From Streptosporangium carneum (lineage in GTDB: Bacteria; Actinomycetota; Actinomycetes; Streptosporangiales; Streptosporangiaceae): a DNA stretch of 64,000 bases. Positions 49,638-58,390 of the stretch are shown here, one piece after another; the stretch's first letter is position 1; each line of letters starts with the position of its first letter. The position numbers were made by a program, and so were the translations under genes. A model generated the notes under the pieces. The model was not told the DNA's origin and ran no database searches. It saw nothing but the letters and a program-made list of their open reading frames with translations. Where the stretch lies: contig NZ_BSEV01000033.1 of assembly GCF_027922005.1 (NCBI RefSeq), forward strand, positions 25,590 through 89,589, written 5' to 3'.

Positions 49638-50879
49638 GTGAAGATCTTCATCGCGCGTCTCGCGGGCACCCCGGTCTTCGACCCGGCCGGCGACCAGATC
49701 GGGCGGGTGCGGGACGTGGTCGTGGCGATCGCGGGCGCCGCGCCGCCGCCCGTGCACGGCCTGGTCGTCGAGGTGCAGCCCCGGCGACGGGTCTTCCTGC
49801 CGGTCACCCGGATCCGCGGCATCGAGGCGGGGTCGGTCGTCTTCAGCGGCCAGATCAACGTCCGGCGCTTCGAGCAGCGGGCGACGGAGACCCTCGTCAT
49901 GGGCGAGATGCTCGACCTGGAGGTTCAGGTCGGGGGCGAGCGGATGACGGTCCTGGACCTGGCCATGGAACAGACCAGGCGCGCCGAGTGGCTGATCACC
50001 AAGGTGGCGGTCGTCAGGACGGGAGCCGGGCTGGGTCTGCGGCGGCGCGGCCCGACCAGGATCGTGGACTGGGCCGAGGTCAGCGGCTTCGGCGCGGTGC
50101 AGAAGGACCAGGGCGCGGCCAACCTGCTGTTCGCCTTCGAGACCATGCGCGCCGCCGACCTGGCCAGCGCCCTGCACGAGCTGCCGGACAAGCGGCGCGC
50201 CGAGGTCGCCGCCGCCCTCGACGACGTACGGCTCGCGGACGTGCTGGAGGAGCTCCCCGAACGCGACCAGATCGGCATCCTGGGCAGGCTCGCCCCCGAA
50301 CGCGCCGCGGACGTGCTGGAGGAGATGGACCCGGACGACGCGGCCGACCTGCTGCAGGACCTCCCCGCCGAGCAGGCGGAGGCGCTGATGGCGCTCATGG
50401 AGCCGGAGGAGGCCGCGCCGATCAGACGGCTGCTGGTCTACCCGGAGAACACCGCGGGCGGCATGATGACGAGCGAACCCGTGGTGCTGCCGCCGAACGC
50501 GACCGTCGCCGAGGCGCTGGCCCACATCCGCCAGCGGGAGGTGACACCGTCCGTCGCCGCGCAGGTCTACGTGACCAGGCCTCCCGTCGAGACGCCGACC
50601 GGCCGCTTCCTCGGCCTGGCCCACTTCCAGCGGCTGCTGCGCGAACCCCCTTCCACCCTGCTCGGCGGGGTCATGGACACCTCGCTCGACCCGATCAGGC
50701 CCGAGTACACCCTGAACCAGGTGACCTCCTACCTGGCCACCTACAACCTGATGGCGGTACCCGTGGTTGACGAGCTCGGCCGCCTGGTCGGCGCCGTCAC
50801 CGTGGACGACGTGCTCGACCACCTGCTCCCCGAGGACTGGCGGGAGCGGGACCACGAACCAGGAGCTGAGCATGGCTGA
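49638..50879 (+). CDS. MgtE N-domain and CBS-domain protein without transport domain
   Basis: A 413-residue soluble protein. Residues 1-100 resemble a PRC-barrel-like domain (FIARLAGTPVFDPAGDQIGR). Then comes an MgtE intracellular N domain (ALHELPDKRRAEVAAALDD, VLEEMDPDDAADLLQDLP) and a CBS pair (PENTAGGMMTSEPVVLPPNA, MAVPVVDELGRLVGAVTVDD). The membrane half of MgtE is missing. TACGCT at 49626-49631, 6 nt before GTG 49638, suggests a leaderless mRNA. It overlaps the DUF1003 gene by 8 bp, so the two may act together. Confidence 0.88.
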   Translation: MKIFIARLAGTPVFDPAGDQIGRVRDVVVAIAGAAPPPVHGLVVEVQPRRRVFLPVTRIRGIEAGSVVFSGQINVRRFEQRATETLVMGEMLDLEVQVGGERMTVLDLAMEQTRRAEWLITKVAVVRTGAGLGLRRRGPTRIVDWAEVSGFGAVQKDQGAANLLFAFETMRAADLASALHELPDKRRAEVAAALDDVRLADVLEELPERDQIGILGRLAPERAADVLEEMDPDDAADLLQDLPAEQAEALMALMEPEEAAPIRRLLVYPENTAGGMMTSEPVVLPPNATVAEALAHIRQREVTPSVAAQVYVTRPPVETPTGRFLGLAHFQRLLREPPSTLLGGVMDTSLDPIRPEYTLNQVTSYLATYNLMAVPVVDELGRLVGAVTVDDVLDHLLPEDWRERDHEPGAEHG

Positions 50880-51366
50880 CCGGCTCGACCAGCCCAGACA
50901 GCAGGGTCTGCGCCTGCGACCGCACTACGACCCCGAGGCGTTCGGACGGCTGTCCGAGCAGATAGCCCGTTTCCTCGGCACCGCCAGGTTCCTGGTGTAC
51001 ATGACCGTCTTTGTGGCGGTCTGGGTGCTGTGGAACGTCCTCGCGCCGGAAGTCTGGAAGTTCGACCCCTATCCGTTCATCTTCCTCACGCTGATGCTCT
51101 CGCTCCAGGCGTCGTACGCCGCGCCGCTGATCCTGCTCGCCCAGAACCGGCAGGACGACCGGGACCGGATCCAGAACGAGCTCGACCGCGCGGCCGCGGA
51201 GCGGAACCAGGCGGACGTCGAATATCTGACCAGGGAGATCGCGGCCCTGCGCATCGCGCTCGGCGAAGTGGCGACCCGCGACTACATCCGCTCCGAACTC
51301 CAGCGCCTGCTGGAGGACCTCCAGGAACCCTACGCCCCGGCGACGGCCCATTCGAAGGAGTCGTGA
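50872..51366 (+). CDS. DUF1003 membrane protein
   Basis: A 164-residue protein with two helices (FLVYMTVFVAVWVLWNVLAP and FIFLTLMLSLQASYAAPLIL) followed by QNRQDDRDR, the DUF1003 hallmark, and a coiled-coil tail. ATG 50872 has AGGAG upstream and overlaps the MgtE-N gene. It may supply the membrane partner to that Mg-sensor-like protein; this is inference from coupling. Confidence 0.92.
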   Translation: MADRLDQPRQQGLRLRPHYDPEAFGRLSEQIARFLGTARFLVYMTVFVAVWVLWNVLAPEVWKFDPYPFIFLTLMLSLQASYAAPLILLAQNRQDDRDRIQNELDRAAAERNQADVEYLTREIAALRIALGEVATRDYIRSELQRLLEDLQEPYAPATAHSKES

Positions 51367-51384
51367 GGGTGTTCGTCGCGGCCA

Positions 51385-51497
51385 GCCGGGATCGCGGCCA
51401 GCCGGGATCGGGGTCAGTCGGGATCGGGGTCAGTCGGGGCCGGGGTCGGGGTCAGTCGGGATCGGGGTCAGTCGGGATCGGGATCGGGGTCGGGGAA
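51385..51497. repeat. Degenerate 16-bp repeat at the 3' end of the marR-type gene
   Basis: Recurring GGTCAGTCGGGATCGG units with variants (CGGCCAGCCGGGATCG). The array lies in the gap after the DUF1003 gene and runs into the last codons of the MarR gene, where it encodes the Pro-Asp tail PDPDPDPD. Confidence 0.85.
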
Positions 51498-51947
51498 GAG
51501 CTTGGTCAGGGCGGACGCGCACCGGCGCAGCTCGCGCTCGTCGAGGACGCCCAGGAACTGGGCGCGGACGCCGCGCATGTAGGTGGGGGTCGCCTCGGCG
51601 AGCCGTACGGCGCCGTCGTCGGTGAGGACCGCGAACAGGCCGCGCGCGTCGTCGGCGCAGGCCGCGCGCTCCACGAGGCCCTCGCGCTGGAGGCGGTCGA
51701 CGAGGCGGGTCAGTCCGCTGCGCGACAGCATCACCCGCTCGGCCAGGTCGTTCATGCGCAGGCGTCGCTCCGGCGCCCCGGACAGCTGCGCGAGCACGTC
51801 GTAGGAGGCCAGGGCCAGATCGTGCTCGACCAGCAGCTCGGCCTCCAGGGCCCGGGTGACGCGCGCCTGGGCGCGTCGCACCACATGCCAGAGCGCCAGC
51901 TCCTCCGAGCCGACGACCTGCTTCGACTCGCCCGCCGTCACGGTCAC
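51468..51947 (-). CDS. MarR-family transcriptional regulator
   Basis: A 159-residue winged-helix regulator: LASYDVLAQLSGAPERRLRM, recognition helix VMLSRSGLTRLVDRL, wing EGLVERAACADDARGLFAVL. Start GTG 51947 with AAGG 8 nt upstream. The C-terminus PDPDPDPD is made by the adjoining repeat array. A palindrome overlapping its ribosome site is a likely operator. No adjacent gene reads as an obvious regulated efflux pump. Confidence 0.9.
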   Translation of the reverse strand: MTVTAGESKQVVGSEELALWHVVRRAQARVTRALEAELLVEHDLALASYDVLAQLSGAPERRLRMNDLAERVMLSRSGLTRLVDRLQREGLVERAACADDARGLFAVLTDDGAVRLAEATPTYMRGVRAQFLGVLDERELRRCASALTKLFPDPDPDPD

Positions 51948-51952
51948 GGAGT

Positions 51953-51966
51953 AACCTTAAGAGGTT
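51953..51966. promoter_or_regulatory. Candidate MarR operator
   Basis: AACCT-TAAG-AGGTT, a perfect 5-bp inverted repeat, lies 6 bp before the marR-type start and includes its Shine-Dalgarno AAGG. Binding there would block its own expression. Confidence 0.45.
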
Positions 51967-52211
51967 GCACGCGCATCTACATAGTGGATTGTCTGGATTC
52001 GCCCTCTCAGCGGGATCCCGGAATTCCCTCCATCACTCCCTGGTTCATACCATGGGTCCGTGACTCCTCCGCTCCCAGCCGGGAGCGGTCCCTCGCCAAT
52101 CCACACGGCGTCACGGCGGACGACTCTCGTCCGTGAAGCGCCTGGACGACAACAGACAAGGAGGGACGGCAGCACGTCACCTCACGGTGACGCCCTGTCG
52201 CCGACACTTCG

Positions 52212-53354
52212 ATGGCACCTACCCCGGAACTGGTGACGGCCGCCCTGGCGACCGTCAACGACCCTGAGATCCGTCGGCCGATCACCGAGCTGGACATGGT
52301 CAAGAGCGTCGACATCTCCCCCGAAGGGGTGGTGCGCGTCGGGATCTACCTCACGGTCTCGGGCTGTCCCATGAGGGACACCATCACGCGTGACGTCACG
52401 ACCGCGGTCTCCAAGGTCGAAGGAGTGAGCGGCGTCCAGGTCGAGATGGACGTCATGAGCACCGAGCAACGCAAGACGCTCCAGACCAAACTGCGCGGCA
52501 ACAGGGGGCCGGAGAAGGAGATCCCCTTCGCCCAGGCGGGCTCCCTGACCCGCGTGTTCGCGGTCGCCTCGGGCAAGGGCGGAGTCGGCAAGTCCTCCGT
52601 CACCGTCAACCTGGCCGCCGCGATGGCCTCGAGCGGCCTGAAGGTCGGCGTCGTGGACGCCGACATCTACGGCCACAGCGTGCCCCGCATGCTCGGCGTC
52701 TCCGAGCGCCCCACCAAGGTCGAAGACATGATCATGCCGCCGGTCGCGCATGACATCAAGGTCATCTCGGTCGGCATGTTCAAGCCGGACGGCAACACCC
52801 CGGTCGTGTGGCGCGGCCCGATGCTGGACCGGGCGCTGCACCAGTTCCTCGCCGACGTCTACTGGGGCGACCTCGACGTCCTGCTGATGGACCTGCCCCC
52901 CGGCACCGGCGACATCGCGATCTCGGTGGCGCAGCGGATGCCCTCCGCCGAGATTCTGGTGGTGACCACCCCGCAGCAGGCCGCCGCCGAGGTCGCCGAG
53001 CGCGCCGGGTCGATCGCCGTGCAGACCCACCAGCAGATCGCGGGCGTCATCGAGAACATGGCCTGGCTGCCCTGCCCGCACTGCGACGAGCGGATCGCGG
53101 TCTTCGGCGAGGGCGGCGGCCAGACCGTGGCCGACGCGCTCACCCGCACCCTCGGCGCCCGCGTGCCGCTCCTGGGCCAGGTCCCGATCGACATGCGGCT
53201 GCGTGAGGGCGGCGACGAGGGCAAGCCCCTCGTGCTCACCGACCCTGACGCCCCCGCCTCGGCCGAGCTGATCCGCATCGCCACGGGCCTGAGCAAGAGG
53301 TCCAGCAGCCTCAAGGGCATGCAGCTGGGCATCTCCCCCACCCGGGGCCGCTAG
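52212..53354 (+). CDS. mrp: Mrp/ApbC-type Fe-S cluster carrier ATPase
   Basis: A 380-residue protein with an N-terminal MIP18/DUF59 domain (VNDPEIRRPITELDMV, TVSGCPMRD) and a C-terminal MinD-like ATPase: FAVASGKGGVGKSSVTVNLA (Walker A with two lysines), VDADIYGHS, LLMDLPPGTGD, and the cluster motif CPHC. It assembles and transfers 4Fe-4S clusters. M. tuberculosis Rv1229c is the counterpart. ATG 52212 has no strong ribosome site. Confidence 0.95.
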   Translation: MAPTPELVTAALATVNDPEIRRPITELDMVKSVDISPEGVVRVGIYLTVSGCPMRDTITRDVTTAVSKVEGVSGVQVEMDVMSTEQRKTLQTKLRGNRGPEKEIPFAQAGSLTRVFAVASGKGGVGKSSVTVNLAAAMASSGLKVGVVDADIYGHSVPRMLGVSERPTKVEDMIMPPVAHDIKVISVGMFKPDGNTPVVWRGPMLDRALHQFLADVYWGDLDVLLMDLPPGTGDIAISVAQRMPSAEILVVTTPQQAAAEVAERAGSIAVQTHQQIAGVIENMAWLPCPHCDERIAVFGEGGGQTVADALTRTLGARVPLLGQVPIDMRLREGGDEGKPLVLTDPDAPASAELIRIATGLSKRSSSLKGMQLGISPTRGR

Positions 53355-53374
53355 ACCCCGTCTCGCCCGTCACC

Positions 53375-53405
53375 GAGGCCCGAGGCTCCCGCAGCCTCGG
53401 GCCTC
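53375..53405 (+). terminator. Perfect hairpin after mrp
   Basis: GAGGCCCGAGGC (53375-53386) pairs with GCCTCGGGCCTC (53394-53405), 7-nt loop, 20 bp after the mrp stop. It precedes a convergent gene gap. Confidence 0.85.
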
Positions 53406-53582
53406 GCCGCGTTCTGACAGCGTGCGTCTTTCGCACCCGGACGGCGTACGCCTGTCCGCCGCGTCGGCCCGATGAGCGGCGACGGCCTCGTCTGGGCGTC
53501 CGCCGAGGTCGGCGGTCTCCTGCCGCGCCCGGGACCGCGGCCCGGTTTCCTCACGGGCGCCGTCCCGTGGCGAAGCGCCGTC

Positions 53583-53639
53583 GTGACGTCGAGGCGATGG
53601 CGTGACGTCGAAGCGATGGCGTGACGTCGAAGCGCGTGG
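53583..53639. repeat. 19-bp tandem repeat, three units
   Basis: GTGACGTCGAAGCGATGGC-type units at 53583, 53602 and 53621, with small changes, ending 28 bp before the tatB stop. The remaining gap from 53406 shows no gene. Confidence 0.92.
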
Positions 53640-53667
53640 CGCTTGTCTCCTGGAGGGGACCCGGTGC

Positions 53668-54069
53668 TCAGGTCGCCTCGGAGTCGTACGGCGGGATCTC
53701 GCCGTATCCCAGCTCGTGGGCCTCGGTCGAGGAGTAGGAGCTGCTGTAGGCGGGCACGGCGGCGGCAGCCGTGGCCGTCGTCGCCCCCGCGGCCCCCGCG
53801 GCCCCTGTGGCGCTGTTCCACTCGTCCTCGAGCTCACCGGTGAGGTGCTTGCGGACGAAGTTCTTCGGGTTGAGGTCGGCGGGGTCGAAGTCGGCGAACT
53901 CGGGCCCGAGGCCTGTCTGCAGGTCCTGCTTGGCGTTGTTGGCCATCTGCCGCAGGTTGCGCAAAGTCTTGCCCGCCTGGGCGGCGGCCTGGGGGAGCTT
54001 CTCCGGGCCGAAGACGAGAAGGGCGATGACCACCAGCGCCACGATCTCAGGCCAGCCGAGTCCGAACAC
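53668..54069 (-). CDS. tatB: Twin-arginine translocase subunit TatB
   Basis: A 133-residue protein with the TatB start MFGLGWPEIVALVVIALLVF, GPEKLP hinge and an amphipathic helix (AAAQAGKTLRNLRQMANNAK). The tail is Ala/Thr/Ser-rich, ending YGEIPPYDSEAT. GTG 54069 has AGGAGA upstream. It works with TatC for export of folded proteins; tatA and tatC are not in the window. It follows htrA as in M. tuberculosis (Rv1223-Rv1224). Confidence 0.93.
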   Translation of the reverse strand: MFGLGWPEIVALVVIALLVFGPEKLPQAAAQAGKTLRNLRQMANNAKQDLQTGLGPEFADFDPADLNPKNFVRKHLTGELEDEWNSATGAAGAAGATTATAAAAVPAYSSSYSSTEAHELGYGEIPPYDSEAT

Positions 54070-54269
54070 GGTGATCTCCTACCGGGACAACGTCAAAGCG
54101 GCTCTCCAGGCACACGCCCGGAGACTTCCAGACTAATGCCCGCACCCCATAGCACGCACCCGCCCTTCGCCGGTCACGAGGGGACTGGGCGTGGACTGCG
54201 GGGACGCGGCACCAACGATCACGAAGGACGCCGACGCCGGTCCCCGACTGCGGGGACCGGCGTCAACGG

Positions 54270-55901
54270 TCACGAGGGGCTGGGAGTGGGCGTGGACTGC
54301 GCGGGCGCGACGCCGACGGTCACGACGGCCGTCTTCTCCTGACCGCCGCGCTGGAACTTGATCGTCAGCTTCTCGCCCGGGGCCTTGTTGCGGATCAGCG
54401 CGATCAGCTCGTTGCCGTCCTGCAGCACGGTGCCGTTGACCTCCAGGATGACGTCGCCCGGCTTGAGACCCGCCTTGTCCGCGGGGCCGTTCGGCTCGAC
54501 GGGCTGGCTGCCCTGCCTGGCCTCGTCCTCGATGCGCGCCCCCACGCCCCGGTAGGTTCCGTCGATGGTGACGCCGATCCGCGACTTCTTCGCGGAACCG
54601 GTGCTCACCAGCTCCTCGACGACCCGGCGCGCGTGGTTGACCGGGATCGCGAAACCGAGGCCGATGCTGCCGCTCTGGCCGCCGACCGACCTACCGAGCG
54701 TGGCGATCGCCGAGTTGACGCCGATGACCTCGCCGTTGGCGTTGACCAGCGGGCCGCCGGAGTTGCCGGGGTTGATCGCGGCGTCGGTCTGGATGGCGCT
54801 CAGCCAGGTGGTGTCGGTGCTGTTCTCCTCCCCGGCCTGGACCGGGCGGTTGAGCGCGCTGACGATGCCGGAGGTGACGGTGCCGCTCAGGCCCAGCGGG
54901 GAGCCGATGGCGACGACCGGATCGCCGACGACCACGTTGTCGGAGTTGCCAAGGACGATCTCCGGCGCGCCGAAGGTCTCGTCCGGCTTGACCACGGCGA
55001 GGTCCGACTCGGGGTCGCGGCCGACGACGTGGCCCGAGGTGGACTTGCGGTTGCTGAACTGGATCTGGATCTGGCTGCTGTTCGGCTCGGCCCCGGCGAC
55101 CACGTGGTTGTTGGTCACCACGTAGCCGCCCTTGATCAGGAAGCCGGAGCCGGTGCTGGCACTGGTGCCCGCGTTGACCGAGAGGGAGACCACGCTCGGA
55201 AGGACCTTGGAGGCCACACCCGCGATCGACTCGGGCGGCCTGGAGTTGGAGCCGCTCGGCGCGGCCGCTCCCAGCCTGTAGGAGGGGTCGAGATCCCCTC
55301 CTGAGGGCCGGGTGAGCAGATAGGTGCCGATGCTGCCGAGCGTCGAGGCCAGCAGCGCGATCAGCACCGCGAAAGCGGCCAGCGTGCTCATGCGCGGCCC
55401 ACGCCTCGCCGGGGCGGCGGAGGCGCCGAAGCCGGTGTAGGGCCCCGGTCCCGGCGGGGGAACCTGGCTTCCCGGAGGCGGCGCCCAGCCGGGCCCCAGA
55501 CCGAACGCCCTGGCCGGCGGAGGCGGCCCCGGGGCGCCCGCGGGGACGGCGAAGACCGCCGTGTCGTTGCGCGGCCTTCCCGACGGGTCTCCCCAGCCTC
55601 CCTCACCGGCGTAGGCTCCGCCGCCGAGCTGGTCCTGCCGCCCCGTCCAGTCGTCGTATCCGGAGCTGTCCGCCTGCCCCTGCGCTCCGCCCCACCGGCT
55701 CCGGCCGGGAGGGTCGCCGAGCTGACTCCAGCCGTCGTTGCGAGGCTGCTGGCCGTAGGAGGGAGGCGTCTCTCCCGCGGGCAGAAACTCCGGCCGGGAG
55801 AACTCCGGGGCCGCACCTCTACCGCCTGTCGCGTCGGTGAGGTCCGACGGCGTACGCCCCTCGGCGTCGTTCGCCTCGTGGGTACGGTTCTCGTCGGTCA
55901 T
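54270..55901 (-). CDS. htrA: HtrA/DegP-type membrane serine protease with PDZ domain
   Basis: A 543-residue protease. Residues 1-160 are cytoplasmic and Pro/Gly-rich; a helix (TLAAFAVLIALLASTLGSIG) anchors it. The trypsin-like domain has His in VVTNNHVVAG, Asp in ESDLAVVK and Ser in NPGNSGGPLVN. A PDZ domain follows (AGLKPGDVILEVNGTVLQDG). It degrades misfolded envelope proteins. ATG 55901 has AAGGAG 13 nt upstream, a long spacing. It lies 95 bp downstream of the RseB-like gene. Confidence 0.94.
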   Translation of the reverse strand: MTDENRTHEANDAEGRTPSDLTDATGGRGAAPEFSRPEFLPAGETPPSYGQQPRNDGWSQLGDPPGRSRWGGAQGQADSSGYDDWTGRQDQLGGGAYAGEGGWGDPSGRPRNDTAVFAVPAGAPGPPPPARAFGLGPGWAPPPGSQVPPPGPGPYTGFGASAAPARRGPRMSTLAAFAVLIALLASTLGSIGTYLLTRPSGGDLDPSYRLGAAAPSGSNSRPPESIAGVASKVLPSVVSLSVNAGTSASTGSGFLIKGGYVVTNNHVVAGAEPNSSQIQIQFSNRKSTSGHVVGRDPESDLAVVKPDETFGAPEIVLGNSDNVVVGDPVVAIGSPLGLSGTVTSGIVSALNRPVQAGEENSTDTTWLSAIQTDAAINPGNSGGPLVNANGEVIGVNSAIATLGRSVGGQSGSIGLGFAIPVNHARRVVEELVSTGSAKKSRIGVTIDGTYRGVGARIEDEARQGSQPVEPNGPADKAGLKPGDVILEVNGTVLQDGNELIALIRNKAPGEKLTIKFQRGGQEKTAVVTVGVAPAQSTPTPSPS

Positions 55902-55996
55902 CGAATGTTCACCACTCCTTGCCTCATTTGAGGCCACTCACCGGGATAACCCGGCAATCTTCCCCTGAACGGCATACGAGAGATGTAAAGCGTGCC

Positions 55997-57010
55997 TCAC
56001 CCGAAGGGATTGGCCCAGGAGAGCAGGCGGTGCGCGCCTCTTCCGAGCCGGTTCCACAGGGTGGGCACGGGCTCGTGAGGCAGTGCCGCCACCGCGGCGT
56101 CGACCGTGTCGGCCGGAGCGTCCGCCAGGACGGTATAGACATGGCCTCCACTCGCCCAGATCGTCTCCTGCTCGGCTGAGTTCCGCATCCAGATCGTATG
56201 CCCGTCGCGCTGTTGAGCATGCCATCCGCGGAGCTGTTCCCCATCAAGCACACCAGATTGCACAAAAACCGACACGACTGACAATCCATCCGAATACCCC
56301 AGATACAAGTATCCGGTAGGGAGGACGTGCACCGCGAACAGTTCGAGACGGCCGGGAAGGGCCGTGGGGAGGCGCCACCCCATGGACAGCAGCCGGGGCG
56401 CCTCACCCACGTCGGAGCCTCCGGCGACCAGCGCGGGTCCGGCGACCCTCCGCGCGGGATCGAGGACCAGGTCGAGGAGGGCTTCGGTGTGGACGACCCT
56501 GCCGTGCCCGTCGAGAAGCTCACGGCGCAGCACGGGACCGCCCGCCTCGTCCAGCCAGTAGCGCGCGGCGAGCGTGCCGTCCGCGCGCAGGACGCGCACC
56601 AGCCGCGCGGGGCGGCCGCAGGCGTGCTCCCCGCCGGCCTCGACCACCCGGTAGTTGCGGGCCAGCACCTCGAGCATCGCCTCCGACGGCGCCGCCATGC
56701 TCCCCGCCGGGGAGCCGGGGTCGACCCGCCTGATCGGGCCCGACGGCTCCGTGCGCACGAAAAGCCCCTGTCCGGGGACGTTGCGGACCCGCAGCACCGA
56801 GGAGAAGGCTCCGGAACGGCCCCAGACCGTGACATGACGCGTGCCCGCGTATCCACGGTTCCTGCCCGCGATCGCCGCCTCGCGCAGCAGGTGCAGCCCC
56901 GTGTCGTCGTTCTCCGCCTCGTCAGGGGGCGAGGCGTACGCCGGACTGCCCGCCACCAGCCCCAGCAGCATGAGCACTGCGAGGATCAGGGCGGCGGGCA
57001 GCCGGATCAC
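55997..57010 (-). CDS. Exported RseB/MucB-like sigma-regulatory protein
   Basis: A 337-residue exported protein: signal peptide LPAALILAVLMLLGLVAGSP to AYA, then a domain with GYAGTRHVTVWGRSG, VVEAGGEHACGRPARLVRVL and RADGTLAARYWLDEAGGPVL, the layout of the MucB/RseB N-domain; a second C-terminal module follows (YLYLGYSDGLSVVSVFVQ). RseB binds the anti-sigma factor RseA and shields it from proteolysis. GTG 57010 overlaps the anti-sigma stop by 4 bp (GTGA), so the two are coupled. No such gene lies between rseA and htrA in M. tuberculosis, to my recollection. Confidence 0.82.
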   Translation of the reverse strand: MIRLPAALILAVLMLLGLVAGSPAYASPPDEAENDDTGLHLLREAAIAGRNRGYAGTRHVTVWGRSGAFSSVLRVRNVPGQGLFVRTEPSGPIRRVDPGSPAGSMAAPSEAMLEVLARNYRVVEAGGEHACGRPARLVRVLRADGTLAARYWLDEAGGPVLRRELLDGHGRVVHTEALLDLVLDPARRVAGPALVAGGSDVGEAPRLLSMGWRLPTALPGRLELFAVHVLPTGYLYLGYSDGLSVVSVFVQSGVLDGEQLRGWHAQQRDGHTIWMRNSAEQETIWASGGHVYTVLADAPADTVDAAVAALPHEPVPTLWNRLGRGAHRLLSWANPFG

Positions 57011-57534
57011 GGAGTCGGCGAGAAGCTGGGCCTCGCGGAACCTCCATAGGGCGCGGTGTTGCTGTGCTGGTTGGCGAACATGTCGACCGGCGGCACGCGC
57101 GGCCCCGGCTCGGGCCCGCCGACCACGAACAGCGTGCCGATCGCGACGGCGGCGGAGGCGACGCCGACCGCGACGTAACCGACCCTGCGCGTACGCCGGG
57201 GACCCGCCGCCCTGCCACGCGGCCGGTTGTCCGGCGGCGCGACGCTGTGCATGCTCGGGATCGGCGCCCCGCCGAAGGTCCGCGAGCTCGGGAAGGGCCG
57301 CTCACGCGGCGGTAACGGGTCGCCCGGGTCGCCCATCCTGAGCAGGGACATGGTGAGGTCGGCGGGCATGGCGGGCCCGTCAAGGGACCTCAACCGGTTC
57401 TTCAACGCCCGCACCGCGTCGACCTCGGCCCGGCAGGAGGCGCAGAAGGCCAGGTGTGACAGCGCACGGTCGCGTTCGTGGTGGTTCAGCTCACCGTCGA
57501 CCAGTGCGGAAACGCGTTCTCCAAGATGACTCAT
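57007..57534 (-). CDS. rseA: Zinc-binding anti-sigma factor (RseA-like)
   Basis: A 175-residue single-pass membrane protein. The N-terminal zinc anti-sigma domain reads RVSALVDGELNHHERDRALS then HLAFCASC (HxxxCxxC). A helix (GYVAVGVASAAVAIGTLFVV) near residue 125 leads to a short exterior tail. It should bind and restrain SigE. ATG 57534 has AAGGAG upstream; an upstream in-frame start at 57567 lacks one. Confidence 0.92.
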   Translation of the reverse strand: MSHLGERVSALVDGELNHHERDRALSHLAFCASCRAEVDAVRALKNRLRSLDGPAMPADLTMSLLRMGDPGDPLPPRERPFPSSRTFGGAPIPSMHSVAPPDNRPRGRAAGPRRTRRVGYVAVGVASAAVAIGTLFVVGGPEPGPRVPPVDMFANQHSNTAPYGGSARPSFSPTP

Positions 57535-57586
57535 GATCACTCCTTGCCGCGCGGCTTGTCGTGACATTCGTCATGACGGTGGTTTC

Positions 57587-58219
57587 TCATGCGAATTCCT
57601 CCCCGCGGGTGATGGTCGGGGGGAGTTGGTCTCCACGGGGCGCGCGATGCTCCAGCGCGTCACGCAGCTGTGCCCGGCCGCGATGGATGCGGCTGCGGAC
57701 CGTGCCGAGCTTCACGCCGAGCGTGGCGGCGATCTCCTCGTAGGACAGCCCCTCGATGTCACACAGAACGACGGCCGCGCGGAACTCCGGCGCGAGGGCG
57801 TCGAGCGCCGCCTGGATGTCGGGCTCAAGGTGAGTGTCGTCGTACACCTGCGCGGGAGACGGCTCACGTCCGCGCAGCCGTTCCGCCGCGTCGTCGGCGA
57901 GCCCCTCGAACCTGATGCGCTGCTTGCGCCGCGCCATGTCGAGGAACAGGTTGGTGGTGATGCGGTGCAACCACCCCTCGAAGGTGCCTGGCGTGTAGTT
58001 CGACAGGGACCTGAAGACCCGGACGAAGACCTCCTGCGTGAGATCCTCGGCGTCGTGAACGTTCCCGGTCAGCCGGTAGGCCAGCCGGTAAACGCGCGCC
58101 GAGTGATTCCGGACCACCTCCTCCCAGGTGGGAGGCGTCCAGTCAGACACGGGAGCTTCCCTCTGGTGGTCGAAGTCGTCCACCAGCACTCCTCTCTCCG
58201 GGACCACCGCTATCGCCAT
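57587..58219 (-). CDS. sigE: ECF RNA polymerase sigma factor SigE
   Basis: A region-2/region-4 ECF sigma: HSARVYRLAYRLTGNVHDAE, DLTQEVFVRVFRSL, and region 4 FRAAVVLCDIEGLSYEEIAA then TLGVKLGTVRSRIHRGR. It lies next to its anti-sigma, RseB-like protein and HtrA. The start is uncertain: TTG 58270, GTG 58252 and ATG 58219 are in frame; I chose ATG, but a longer N-terminus is possible, and in M. tuberculosis SigE isoforms arise from alternative starts. Confidence 0.93.
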   Translation of the reverse strand: MAIAVVPERGVLVDDFDHQREAPVSDWTPPTWEEVVRNHSARVYRLAYRLTGNVHDAEDLTQEVFVRVFRSLSNYTPGTFEGWLHRITTNLFLDMARRKQRIRFEGLADDAAERLRGREPSPAQVYDDTHLEPDIQAALDALAPEFRAAVVLCDIEGLSYEEIAATLGVKLGTVRSRIHRGRAQLRDALEHRAPRGDQLPPTITRGEEFA

Positions 58220-58390
58220 AGTGCCTGGTTTCGTCCCTTCGTGCGCACTCACTACCTTCAGGACCGGCAAAGGCCGCTTAAACCGTGCAACGCACCGGGC
58301 GTGACATGAGTTCCCGATCGGGCCTGCCTCCCCTAGGCTGCGACCCAGCGCCTATATGAACCTGTACGGAGAAAGCGGGAGGAGAGGCCG

